From: Endobugula sp965225895
GTDB lineage: Bacteria > Pseudomonadota > Gammaproteobacteria > Pseudomonadales > Cellvibrionaceae
Direction: 5' to 3'
Length of the DNA stretch: 64,000 nt
NCBI GenBank assembly: GCA_965225895.1
Contig: CBDDBR010000011.1
Location: forward strand, 1,612,001 to 1,676,000
Shown: in pieces, positions 9,108 through 17,610 of the stretch
How the letters are laid out: each line of letters opens with the position of its first letter
How positions within the stretch are numbered: the first letter of the stretch is position 1
Translations under genes and position numbers: made by a program
Notes under the pieces: generated by a model
Databases searched by the model: none
What the model saw: the letters and a program-made list of their open reading frames with translations, nothing else
Told to the model about the DNA's origin: nothing

Positions 9108-10220
9108 TCATTTCACCATCGGTTCGGATGTTTTTTGTACAACTGGAGAGGTGTTACTCCCTGCTGTATTGGCTGCAACAGGCTGGACTGGTTTAATTTT
9201 ATTCACTTTAGGCGGCAACTTACTTAATCGAATGGTTACCCTGCGATTTTTTGCCTTGCCCGATGTGTTTTGATTGCTCGCCACTTGATAACGCTCACCA
9301 TGCCAGCGCACAACCAATAATGACTTATTAACTCCCTGAGACAACAGGTAATTTTCAACACGCTGCGCGCGCTGTTGAGACTTAAGCAAGTTTTCGCTTT
9401 TTACCCCACTACTATCTGTATGGCCATCAATATAAATGGCTTTTACTGATACATCTTCTTTAATGTACGTTGCCACTTTTTCTAAATAACGCTTCGTGGC
9501 ATTAGTCAGATCAGTTTCTTTATTATTGTAATATAACGATTTTTTCTCAACCTGTGAAAAGTTAACAGGTAACAGCCCGCTTAAGCACTGCAAATAGTTA
9601 CTATAGGTTTTACTAAACCCCACACTCGGAATAACGACTTTTAATGATTGCTTATCACCGTACCAAGACTGGCGCACCACATGAAGATCCATCCCCTTTT
9701 GTAACTCGGCCAACATACGCTCAGACATTTTACGTTTAATTTTTACGGGCGTTTCACCTTCGGTCACTGTGACCAGCGCAAGACGCTCCGATGGTTCATT
9801 GAGTAACCACACTGGCGGCTGAGACAGCAAATCTGCTTTTCCTGATTTCATTTTTGGACTTTGTGACAACAACATAAATCGCGTAGATAAACCCGCTGGG
9901 CGCTCAAATACAGCCGTACCAAAATTATCGATCGTATGACGTAGCTGACAGCTAAACTTTGAGCCTTCAAATGCCCAAGATACGGAATCGATGCGAGTGG
10001 CATAAACAATAGAGGGGTTAGCAACAGCTACTACAGGTAATAACACCACACTTGTGATGATACTTAGCATACACACACTATAACGCACACAAGCACCACC
10101 CCAGTTAAGGAGATGATACAGCAACCATTGTCTTATTTTTACAGGCATCATAATCATATTATCGGCGATAATAACCTGTGCTTTAATGCTGTTTTTTCGG
10201 TAGGATAAGTATTCATTCAA
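9108..10220 (-). CDS. motY: MotY-like flagellar stator-associated OmpA-family protein
   Basis: MotY forms the T ring in the periplasm of sodium- or proton-driven polar flagella and helps the stator assemble. After a signal or membrane segment (~residues 45-65) comes the MotY N-terminal domain (YATRIDSVSWAFEGSKFSC...). A C-terminal OmpA-like peptidoglycan-binding domain follows (~235-345, with IYIDGHTDSSG and NRRVTIRL). The 370-residue form is longer than usual, and the extended N-terminus suggests the real start may be one of the later methionines. Position next to argG and rnt supports MotY; in pseudomonads pyrC lies between motY and rnt, here it does not. Divergent from rnt. Confidence 0.8.
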   Translation of the reverse strand: MNEYLSYRKNSIKAQVIIADNMIMMPVKIRQWLLYHLLNWGGACVRYSVCMLSIITSVVLLPVVAVANPSIVYATRIDSVSWAFEGSKFSCQLRHTIDNFGTAVFERPAGLSTRFMLLSQSPKMKSGKADLLSQPPVWLLNEPSERLALVTVTEGETPVKIKRKMSERMLAELQKGMDLHVVRQSWYGDKQSLKVVIPSVGFSKTYSNYLQCLSGLLPVNFSQVEKKSLYYNNKETDLTNATKRYLEKVATYIKEDVSVKAIYIDGHTDSSGVKSENLLKSQQRAQRVENYLLSQGVNKSLLVVRWHGERYQVASNQNTSGKAKNRRVTIRLSKLPPKVNKIKPVQPVAANTAGSNTSPVVQKTSEPMVK

Positions 10221-10257
10221 TAACTATAGTATGAATTTCATACTTTAAGGAAAATCA

Positions 10258-10893
10258 GTGCCCAATACAGAACACGAATCATTAATGGCTGAAAGGTTTA
10301 GAGGCTTTTTACCCGTAGTGATTGATGTAGAAACCGGTGGCTTTAATGCAAAAACAGACGCATTACTCGAAGTATCTGCTGCCACACTCACCATGGATGA
10401 TGAAGGCATACTTAGCCTAGATAAAATTTATGAATACCATGTCACCCCTTTTGAAGGAGCCAACCTCGAACAGTCGGCCTTGGATTTTACAGGGATTGAT
10501 ATCGACGACCCTGATCGCATGGATAAACCCGAAGAGGAAGTACTTACCGAGCTATTTCAAGTCATCCGTAAAGCCGTAAAGCGTAATGACTGTACTCGCG
10601 CAGTGATGGTTGCACACAATGCACACTTTGATTTAGGGTTTATTAATGCAGCCGCTGAACGCTGCAATATGAAACGCAATCCGTTTCATCCTTTCTCATG
10701 CATGGATACCGCCACACTCGCAGGCCTAGCCTTTGGTCATACGGTATTGGCACAAGCCTGCCAACTAGCCAACATTGGCTTTAGTAATAAAGAGGCGCAT
10801 TCCGCTGCTTACGACACACGTAAAACTGCAGAACTTTTTTGTTTAATTGTTAACCGCTGGCAAGAACTCGGCGGCTGGCCATTAATACGATAA
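10258..10893 (+). CDS. rnt: Ribonuclease T
   Basis: A 3'-5' exoribonuclease of the DEDDh family that trims tRNA CCA ends and stable RNA 3' ends. The 211-residue protein has VVIDVETGGF (first D and E), HNAHFDLGFI (second D) and HSAAYDTRKTAELF (H and last D), so the active site is complete. GTG start at 10258 with AAGGAAAA seven bases upstream. Convergent with rpoS and separated from it by two hairpins. Confidence 0.96.
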   Translation: MPNTEHESLMAERFRGFLPVVIDVETGGFNAKTDALLEVSAATLTMDDEGILSLDKIYEYHVTPFEGANLEQSALDFTGIDIDDPDRMDKPEEEVLTELFQVIRKAVKRNDCTRAVMVAHNAHFDLGFINAAAERCNMKRNPFHPFSCMDTATLAGLAFGHTVLAQACQLANIGFSNKEAHSAAYDTRKTAELFCLIVNRWQELGGWPLIR

Positions 10894-10911
10894 GTAATAC
10901 ACATAAAAAAA

Positions 10912-10928
10912 GGGCGTATAACACGCCC
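10912..10928 (-). terminator. Terminator serving rpoS (minus strand)
   Basis: GGGCGT (10912-10917) pairs with ACGCCC (10923-10928). On the minus strand the stem is followed by seven T (complement of 10905-10911), a good intrinsic terminator for transcripts coming from rpoS. The U-tract on the plus strand is shorter. Confidence 0.75.
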
Positions 10929-10950
10929 CTTTATCAATACAAACCAACAA

Positions 10951-10977
10951 ACGGGAATAATACTATTCCCGTTTTTT
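10951..10977 (+). terminator. Terminator serving rnt (plus strand)
   Basis: ACGGGAATA (10951-10959) pairs perfectly with TATTCCCGT (10964-10972), loop ATAC, followed by TTTTTT on the plus strand. It ends transcription of rnt just before the 3' end of the opposing rpoS fragment. Confidence 0.8.
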
Positions 10978-10978
10978 A

Positions 10979-11269
10979 TTACGCCATACTGCTAAATAAT
11001 GATTCGCTGTCTAAGCCTTGCTGAATCATAATATCTTTTAAACGCTTTAATGCTTCAACCTGAATTTGACGAACACGTTCACGGGTTAAACCAATTTCAC
11101 GCCCTACTTCTTCTAGCGTGCTGTTTTCGTGGCCGCGTAAACCAAAGCGACGACATAACACCTCACGTTGTTTTTCTGATAGATCAGACAACCACGTATC
11201 AATACTTGCACTTAAATCACTATTTCCTAGTATCAAGTTTGAAGCGCGACAATAATGGTTAAATACCAT
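10979..11269 (-). pseudogene. rpoS: rpoS 3' fragment (sigma region 4), cut off by IS30 element
   Basis: From NSDLSASIDTWL to the end LFSSMA this is the last 81 residues of RpoS: region 4 with the helix-turn-helix EVGREIGLTRERVRQIQVEA. It is separated from the rest of the gene by an insertion sequence at 11226-12318. The open frame now begins inside the element at ATG 11269, giving 15 foreign residues and then the sigma-4 domain. That ATG has GAGGAG seven bases upstream and overlaps the transposase stop, so a free sigma-4 peptide could be made. It cannot by itself replace RpoS. Confidence 0.93.
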
Positions 11270-12318
11270 GGTACATCTCCTCTGGTGTTTTATAATTAAA
11301 CCGTTTTCTTGGGCGTGTATTTAATGCGGTAGCAATTCGATCACATTGTTGTTGTGTAACGTTTTCCATGCTCTTTGTTTTGGGAAGGTACTGCCGAATT
11401 AATCCGTTCACATGTTCGTTGCTTCCTCTTTCCCAAGAATGGTAGGGGTTCGCAAAGTAAAACCGTACAGGGTGCCTTTCCTCTATTTTTTTATATTGAT
11501 GAAACTCTGTTCCATTATCGGCCGTGATCGTTTTGAAATGACTAGGATCACGATGAATCAAACCCAGAGTTTTTTTATTGACAGCAGCGGCTGATTTGTC
11601 AGAAATTTTCCCAATCATGACATAACCCGTCTTGCGTTCAAGTAACGTGACAATACAGTGGTTGCTGCCGCGTCCATGAACGGTATCAATCTCCCAATGC
11701 CCTTTATATTTACGAGTTTCTACGCTGGCTGGCCGTTCTGATATATGTCGCTTGTTAGCTAAACGGCCTCGGCTATCATAGGCTTTATAGCGCTTTCTTC
11801 GTATCTTTGACGATTGGCGTAGGTATGTCCAAAGATTACCTCCGTTCGCTTTATCACGCCAAATATATTGGTAGATGGTTTCATGGCTTAATGGTCGAGT
11901 CATTAACTGGAAACGACGAATAACGCCAACGATTTGCTCTGGACTTAATCTTCGTTTGAGTAATCGCCTGACTATCTTAAAGTCACAAGGCTTGTAGTGC
12001 CGATTACGTCTTGAACGTTTACGCCTAGCTACGGTTCGGTACTGTGCCTTGCTTGGTCTGTAGGCACCATCAATGATAAAGCAACGATTGCGTGCTAGCT
12101 CTCTGTATAAGGTTGAAAAATGCCTTCCCATCATGCGGGCTATTTTTCTAATAGATAGACCTTGCCGTTTGAGGGTGGAAAACGTTATTCTTTCTTCATA
12201 GGTGAGTTGTTGATATATCATAGTGCTTTTCTACTTCTTGGCGGGAGTGAAAAAACACGTATATTACAGCTCACCTTCTTACTATTAAAAGGTGTCGCGG
12301 TTAGTATATGAATTCGGC
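11226..12318 (-). mobile_element. Complete IS30-family insertion sequence in rpoS
   Basis: 1093 bp with imperfect 26-bp terminal inverted repeats: 11226-11251 and 12293-12318, with 14 of 26 positions matching and a shared inner CGCGACA block. Their pattern resembles IS30 ends (ATTCA...CGCAACA). It is flanked by AAA on the rpoS strand (TTT at 11223-11225 and 12319-12321), a 3-bp target duplication. Removing the element and one copy restores an unbroken RpoS frame, ...VTLLQ-NSDLSASID... It carries one transposase gene. Intact ends and frame suggest a recent insertion. Confidence 0.9.
11259..12221 (-). CDS. IS30-family transposase
   Basis: A 320-residue DDE transposase. The N-terminal helix-turn-helix (MIYQQLTYEERITFSTLKRQ onward, with ISIRKIARMMGRH-like second helix) is typical of IS30. 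The catalytic core shows the D in EIDTVHGRG, the D in ITADNGTEF and the E in SNEHVNGLIRQYLPK. Length is as expected. Its 3' end overlaps the new start of the rpoS 3' fragment. Confidence 0.95.
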   Translation of the reverse strand: MIYQQLTYEERITFSTLKRQGLSIRKIARMMGRHFSTLYRELARNRCFIIDGAYRPSKAQYRTVARRKRSRRNRHYKPCDFKIVRRLLKRRLSPEQIVGVIRRFQLMTRPLSHETIYQYIWRDKANGGNLWTYLRQSSKIRRKRYKAYDSRGRLANKRHISERPASVETRKYKGHWEIDTVHGRGSNHCIVTLLERKTGYVMIGKISDKSAAAVNKKTLGLIHRDPSHFKTITADNGTEFHQYKKIEERHPVRFYFANPYHSWERGSNEHVNGLIRQYLPKTKSMENVTQQQCDRIATALNTRPRKRFNYKTPEEMYHGI

Positions 12319-13082
12319 TTTTGTAACAAGGTCACAGGATCTGAAACCTGCTGATCAGGAATCGTATCAGATAATGTTTTATCACCCTGCGGCCCAATGT
12401 TAACATCGATAGAATTAACACGTTCATTAAGACCTAGCATTTTTTCAACATCAGCCACAGGCTTATCGAGTAAAAATGCAATATCTTCTGCCGAAGGCTC
12501 ATGATCTAACTTTTGAGACAATTCTCTTGCCGCACGCAAGTAAACATTTAATTCTTTAACAACATGAATCGGCAAACGAATCGTACGCGTTTGATTCATG
12601 ATAGCGCGCTCGATGGTTTGACGAATCCACCATGTAGCGTATGTAGAAAAACGGAAGCCTCGCTCGGGATCAAATTTTTCAACCGCTCGGATCAACCCCA
12701 AATTGCCTTCTTCAATTAGGTCTAGCAATGCTAAACCACGATTGACATAACGGCGAGAAATTTTAACAACTAAGCGCAGGTTACTTTCGATCATACGCTT
12801 GCGCGCAGCCTCTTCACCCTTTAGCGCTTTACGTGCGTAGTACACTTCTTCTTCAGCAGACAGTAACGGAGAAAAACCAATTTCATTTAAATAAATTTGT
12901 GTTGCATCTAAACTCTTTTGAACAGTGCCTTCTTTACTCGGCTTTATTCTCGACGATTCAGCCTTTGCTGGCTTTTCGTTTATTTGATCGTCTTTCACCA
13001 AAAGAGATACATCATCTTCCGTAACAAAATGGTTCACGTCATCACTTTTATTATTTTGTATAGCAATGTCTGCTGTTGTCAT
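12285..13082 (-). pseudogene. rpoS: rpoS 5' fragment (sigma regions 1.2-3), truncated by IS30
   Basis: RpoS is the general stress and stationary-phase sigma factor. This frame carries its first 254 residues: region 1.2 (DATQIYLNEIGFSPLL), region 2 (NLRLVVKISRRYVNRG, with STYATWWIRQTIERAI for -10 recognition) and region 3. It ends at DPVTLLQ. Eleven element-encoded residues (KPNSYTNRDTF) follow, then a stop. Region 4, needed for -35 contacts and holoenzyme function, is missing. Start ATG 13082 has AGGAG nearby. With the 3' fragment, the uninterrupted protein would be ~335 residues, the normal size. Gene order nlpD-rpoS is conserved. Confidence 0.95.
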
Positions 13083-13278
13083 TTTAATTCTCCTACCTTA
13101 TTGCAGCTTATACCACTGCATATAAACTCTTGAATATAAAACTGAATGTTGACCTTAAATGGTTAAAGCATTTACGCCAAGGTTATCAAACAGTGCCTAA
13201 AGATAATGTTTATAGAAGCTCTACCAACGGTAAGCTCAACGTGCCATATAAACCTTATCGGACAGATTGAAAAATAAT

Positions 13279-14202
13279 TTAGGTTTTTCTTTTAGGTAAT
13301 ATTGTCAATGGATTTATCGGTTGACCGTTACGCCTAATTTCAAAATGCAGCTTCACACTTTCTGTTCGTGAGCCGCTAGAACCTATATCGGCAATATGTT
13401 GCCCAGCTTTAACTTTTTGTCCTTCCTTAACACGAATGCGGTCATTATGGGCATAAGCACTTAAATAGACATCGTTATGCTTAATAATGATCAGCTTTCC
13501 ATAAGCCCGTAGGCCACTTCCTGCATACACAACCGTTCCTGTTGCAGCAGCAAATACAGAGTCCCCCTTTTTACCTAAAAGATCAATCCCCTTATTTTTG
13601 GCATTTCCAGCAGAATAGTTAGTAATCACTCTCCCCTTCGTAGGCCATTGCCATACCAACGTCTTAGACGATGATTTACTTGTGGTTATTACTTTTTTAG
13701 GCGATGATTTTTTTTCTGAACGCGGCCGCGATGCGGATGTATTTTTACGTTGAGATGTTGACTCTCGTGAAACACTGCGAGAAGAAGACGCAGATTGTAC
13801 TTTTTTAGCGGAAGAAGAAGAGGATGCAGAAGCGCGCGATGGCGTATGAGTAGCCGAAGATCGTGGTGTTGTTTTTATTGACTTACCCGATAAAACAAGG
13901 GATTGGCCAGCATAAATTAAATGGCTATTAGCAATACCATTTATTCTCGCCAAGTGCTTATAATCTAAGCCATAACGCCAAGCAATAGAATAAAGTGTTT
14001 CACCAGATTTGACCTTATGATGATTAGGTTTTGTGGTTGCCACCACAGGCTTTCTACTAAGGTCGAACGTCGGTGCCTTATTATCCGAAAAAATACATGC
14101 CGACAACAATAACGAAATGATCATTATATTGAACACTGGCCACAGCATTTTGATTAACTGTAAAAAACTTGTGGATAACTTGGTAGCTTTCTGTGATCTC
14201 AT
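13279..14202 (-). CDS. nlpD: NlpD-type lipoprotein, amidase activator (LysM-LytM)
   Basis: NlpD activates the amidase AmiC at the division septum. The 307-residue precursor has a lipobox LLSAC (Cys about residue 36) and a LysM domain (~60-107; KVKSGETLYSIAWRYGL). A Ser/Thr/Lys-rich linker (~110-175) leads to a C-terminal LytM domain with LHFEIRRNGQPINPL. The LytM zinc site is degenerate (GIDLLGKKGD in place of HxxxD), as in known NlpD activators, so it should not be an enzyme itself. Upstream of rpoS, as in most gammaproteobacteria, where an rpoS promoter often lies inside nlpD. Confidence 0.93.
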   Translation of the reverse strand: MRSQKATKLSTSFLQLIKMLWPVFNIMIISLLLSACIFSDNKAPTFDLSRKPVVATTKPNHHKVKSGETLYSIAWRYGLDYKHLARINGIANSHLIYAGQSLVLSGKSIKTTPRSSATHTPSRASASSSSSAKKVQSASSSRSVSRESTSQRKNTSASRPRSEKKSSPKKVITTSKSSSKTLVWQWPTKGRVITNYSAGNAKNKGIDLLGKKGDSVFAAATGTVVYAGSGLRAYGKLIIIKHNDVYLSAYAHNDRIRVKEGQKVKAGQHIADIGSSGSRTESVKLHFEIRRNGQPINPLTILPKRKT

Positions 14203-14335
14203 TGTTATTCTTTATTGTGCTTAAACATTTTCATTTATGCGAAAACACTCTAAAATTTCTATAAGAAGATGACTTACATCAATAAAAAACGCCATTTCAA
14301 GTCACTGTTTTAGTTAAAACCTTATTTAATTTGCA

Positions 14336-15277
14336 TTACTTTTCTTGTTGCGCGAATTTTTCCAATACAAAAACGATCAAAAAACCAACAAAAGCGATCA
14401 AAATAGCAATCCATAATTGTGCATTTTCACCCACTAATTCAGCATAAACCAGAGGAGAAATATTCTCTTGCACCAACGGAACAATCTCCCCATGGCGATC
14501 TACCATTGTTTCCAATACTTGCTTCCATGGCCATAATACGTTGAGTGAACCCAACAAAAAACCCGTTAATAGCGCAAGCATAAGAGAAGCGTATTGGCGC
14601 AATAAAAAGCTGAGTATATGACTAAAGATAATTAGCCCAGCCACGCAGCCCACACCAAAGCTCGCTAGCAGAACAACATCTAACGTATTCAATGCATCAA
14701 TAAAGACACGATACATCCCCATAAGCAATAAAATAAAACTCCCTGATATACCCGGTAATATCATCGCGCAAATAGCAATAAAGCCCGAGAGCATCATCAT
14801 CCACCACGTATCGGGCAATTGTGCAGGACGTAACAACGATATAGTTACAGCTATTGCTGTGCCTAACACAATAGCTACAAGCTCTTGCCAACGCCACTGC
14901 GTGACCTGCCGAATAAGATAAACAATAGAAGCCAATACCAAGCCAAAAAAGAATGACCATACAGCAATAGGGTAAGTATCTAAGGCAAAATGAATCAGCT
15001 TAGCTAAGCTAACTATACTCAGCACAATACCCGCAAATAATGTCAATAAAAAACGGCCATCAATAGCCGTCCAGAAAGCCAGAAAACCTTGCTGAAACAG
15101 TACATTAAGCGTGACAGGATGTAAGGTTTTTAATGCATCGAGTAAACGCTGATAAATACCTGTAATAAAAGCAATAGTGCCTCCAGATACACCAGGTACT
15201 ACATCGGCAGCCCCCATAACAATGCCTTTACAAAACAGCAACAACCAATACGATGCTGGTGATATTTTTTTTATCAT
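14336..15277 (-). CDS. DUF368 family membrane protein, putative polyprenyl-phosphate transporter
   Basis: A 313-residue polytopic inner-membrane protein with about eight to ten helices. It has the paired DUF368 signatures GAADVVPGVSGGTIAFITG (near residue 22) and ILPGISGSFILLLMG (near residue 170), an internal inverted duplication. DUF368 proteins (PopT) have been reported to recycle undecaprenyl phosphate across the membrane for cell-wall synthesis. That function is inferred by family. It starts one base after the pcm stop, so it is cotranscribed with pcm. Confidence 0.85.
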   Translation of the reverse strand: MIKKISPASYWLLLFCKGIVMGAADVVPGVSGGTIAFITGIYQRLLDALKTLHPVTLNVLFQQGFLAFWTAIDGRFLLTLFAGIVLSIVSLAKLIHFALDTYPIAVWSFFFGLVLASIVYLIRQVTQWRWQELVAIVLGTAIAVTISLLRPAQLPDTWWMMMLSGFIAICAMILPGISGSFILLLMGMYRVFIDALNTLDVVLLASFGVGCVAGLIIFSHILSFLLRQYASLMLALLTGFLLGSLNVLWPWKQVLETMVDRHGEIVPLVQENISPLVYAELVGENAQLWIAILIAFVGFLIVFVLEKFAQQEK

Positions 15278-15278
15278 A

Positions 15279-15962
15279 CTAGCGCGTTACACCCTGTAGC
15301 AGTGGCACAAATTTAACAGGCTCTAGTAACTGCTCATGAAACTCATCCGTATCGCCCTTGCGTATAATGAGTGTAAGTACTTGCTGCTCTTCTCCCACAG
15401 GAATCACTAATACCCCGTCAGGGCCTAACTGTTGTTTTAAATCTTCGGGAACACGCGCTGGCGCCGCCGCACTAAGAATTGCATCAAACGGGCCCTGTTT
15501 AGGCAAACCAAATCCACCATCAGCATGGTGTAAACGCACATTATAAATACCCAGTTTACGCAATATTTGTCGTGCCTTATCTTGTAAAGGCTTAATTCTC
15601 TCAACACTGTATAGCTCGCCCACCACTTGCGATAAAACCGAAGTTTGGTAGCCTGAACCCGTGCCAATTTCTAGTACTTTATCTAGCTTGCCTGCAGCAC
15701 CAATCAGTATTTCTGTCATTCGCGCAACAATATAAGGCTGAGATAATGTTTGGCCATGCCCAATGGGTAATGCCGTATCTTCATACGCCCGATGGGATAG
15801 CGCTTCATCTAAAAACAAATGACGAGGAATATTACGAATTAAATCCAAGACTTGCGGATTACTCACCCCCTGATCAATAAGTCGCTGAATAAGACGTTCG
15901 CGTGTACGCTGCGATGTCATACCCACACCCTGAACCTGTAAATTGCGTTGTAAATTATTCAA
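15279..15962 (-). CDS. pcm: Protein-L-isoaspartate O-methyltransferase
   Basis: Methylates isoaspartyl residues in damaged proteins using S-adenosylmethionine so that they can revert to aspartate. The 227-residue protein has the N-terminal IPRHLFLDEALSHRAYED, the GQTLSQPYIVARMTE motif and the SAM-binding VLEIGTGSGYQTSVLS. The first ~14 residues (before MTSQRTRERL) may be an over-long start. In relatives surE precedes pcm; here the gap to truD is only 106 bp and contains no surE. Confidence 0.95.
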   Translation of the reverse strand: MNNLQRNLQVQGVGMTSQRTRERLIQRLIDQGVSNPQVLDLIRNIPRHLFLDEALSHRAYEDTALPIGHGQTLSQPYIVARMTEILIGAAGKLDKVLEIGTGSGYQTSVLSQVVGELYSVERIKPLQDKARQILRKLGIYNVRLHHADGGFGLPKQGPFDAILSAAAPARVPEDLKQQLGPDGVLVIPVGEEQQVLTLIIRKGDTDEFHEQLLEPVKFVPLLQGVTR

Positions 15963-16068
15963 TGATGCCTACCCTAATAATCTTTAAGACACGTTATAAA
16001 ATCAGTTTTTATTATCTCTAATATACTAATACCCAATATACCATAGTCACTACATAAGTGATTGCGGC

Positions 16069-17097
16069 TTATAGCGGGCTATTCATTTGGTTCTCTAATA
16101 CTGCAATCTCAGCCAATACCGCTGTGGCAAAAGTGCCCGATGGTAAATCAAACGAGACAACAAGGTCGTTACTTTGCCAAAAGCAAGAGACATTATTGGG
16201 TAACAATACTAAGTCTCTTCTCTCTTGCTTTAAGCCTTGGTGTTCCAAACGCTCACACCATACCGCAAAAGGCGATAGTATCTTTTCCTCTAAAGCGAAA
16301 GCCTCATCAGCTGTCGCTAAACGACCACGCCCCCACAAAGGCCCTGTAGGGTACTGATGGTAAGCACTTACAATGTCGCCATCCATCACATGCTGCCACT
16401 GCTGCGTAGATACCCGCTCTGCCAACACACAATTAAACAAATACGAACGCGCAGCCGAAAGCACCATAGAACGCTGCTTTCTTGGTGGTGGAATTTTTCG
16501 CTCTAACCAATCACTGGCTAACTGTAAATTTCCCCCTTCTCGACCAAAACGCTGCACACCAAAATAATTGGGCACGCCCTGAGAAAGCCGCTGCTGTATC
16601 GCTAAGGTTACATCAGCTTTTTCCGCGTCGCTTAATGCCTGCGCAGGCGAGCACGCTGTACTCACCACCTGCCGTAAACGAATCACAAACCGATTGGCTG
16701 CATGACTGCCCAAACGTAATTTTTTATGGTGACGTTTGATGGCAATAATTTTGGTGCCTTCCATGTCAAACTGTTCCCAGTCGATGGGTTTACGACTAGG
16801 GTCGTAAAGGCTAAACCATTGACGAGTAATCGCGTGACGATCTTTGCGACCACACACGCCAATATCACGTTCACCAATACCAGCGTATCGCGCCAGCTCT
16901 GCTGTTACCCAGTGCGTATTATGCCCCTGCTTTTCAATATACAAGCACAGGTGCTCGCCTTCTCCAGACAGAGAGTCACCAAGTATTTCTTCAACATAAA
17001 AATCTTCAGGGCGAGTACGAAAATGTGCCGATAGGCAAAGATCATCATAAGCCGTTGAAAACTGTAGGGGGAATGGTGTGTTAATCGCCAAAGTCAT
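16069..17097 (-). CDS. truD: tRNA pseudouridine(13) synthase TruD
   Basis: Makes pseudouridine at position 13 of tRNA-Glu. The catalytic aspartate is in GRKDRHAITRQWFS (about residue 86). Family motifs NYFGVQRFGREGGN and RSMVLSAARSYLFN follow. The ~342-residue length is usual. Start taken at ATG 17097, inside the last codons of ispF (17-base overlap); an upstream ATG at 17130 would add eleven unlikely residues. Last gene of the ftsB-ispD-ispF-truD run. Confidence 0.94.
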   Translation of the reverse strand: MTLAINTPFPLQFSTAYDDLCLSAHFRTRPEDFYVEEILGDSLSGEGEHLCLYIEKQGHNTHWVTAELARYAGIGERDIGVCGRKDRHAITRQWFSLYDPSRKPIDWEQFDMEGTKIIAIKRHHKKLRLGSHAANRFVIRLRQVVSTACSPAQALSDAEKADVTLAIQQRLSQGVPNYFGVQRFGREGGNLQLASDWLERKIPPPRKQRSMVLSAARSYLFNCVLAERVSTQQWQHVMDGDIVSAYHQYPTGPLWGRGRLATADEAFALEEKILSPFAVWCERLEHQGLKQERRDLVLLPNNVSCFWQSNDLVVSFDLPSGTFATAVLAEIAVLENQMNSPL

Positions 17098-17578
17098 CAA
17101 AACGTAGCAACACCACTGCTTGTGCAGCAATGCCTTCTTTACGCCCAGTAAAACCTAAATGCTCTGTCGTTGTCGCTTTCACATTAATAAATTGTTTGTG
17201 TGTTTGTAAATCAGATGCAATATGAATACACATAGTGTCAATATAGGGCGCCATCTTTGGCACTTGCGCAATAACGGTCATGTCGGCATTCACTAGCTGA
17301 TAATTCAGTGCTCTCACTTGTGCATATACCATGCGCAATAACGCACGACTATCTATATTTTGATACGCCGCATCAGTATCGGGAAAATGCTTACCTATAT
17401 CGCCCAAGCCACAAGCACCCAGCAAAGCATCACATAGCGCATGTATTAATACATCTCCATCAGAATGAGCCACCAAGCCTCGCTCATAAGGAATGGCAAC
17501 ACCGCCAATAATTATTTTATCGATGCCTTGCTGACCATCATCAAATGCATGAACGTCATAACCTTGCCCAATTCTCAT
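17081..17578 (-). CDS. ispF: 2-C-methyl-D-erythritol 2,4-cyclodiphosphate synthase
   Basis: Fifth enzyme of the MEP isoprenoid pathway, a trimeric zinc enzyme. It starts MRIGQGYDVHAF, with zinc ligands D and H, and contains HSDGDVLIHALCDALLGA, TDAAYQ and KATTTEHLGFTGRKEGIAAQA. 165 residues, usual length. The ATG at 17578 is chosen over 17653 because MRIGQGYDVH is the family start. It lies 32 bp after ispD. Confidence 0.96.
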   Translation of the reverse strand: MRIGQGYDVHAFDDGQQGIDKIIIGGVAIPYERGLVAHSDGDVLIHALCDALLGACGLGDIGKHFPDTDAAYQNIDSRALLRMVYAQVRALNYQLVNADMTVIAQVPKMAPYIDTMCIHIASDLQTHKQFINVKATTTEHLGFTGRKEGIAAQAVVLLRFDDFGD

Positions 17579-17610
17579 TTCCACATATTCACCTATTGAT
17601 TGACGAATGT

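Noticed and set aside
9061..9273. 70-codon plus-strand frame after motY
   Set aside because: Mostly antisense to the 3' end of motY; no supporting signal.
14336..15277. DedA-family transporter
   Set aside because: The repeated PGxSGG/PGISGS motifs identify DUF368, not DedA.
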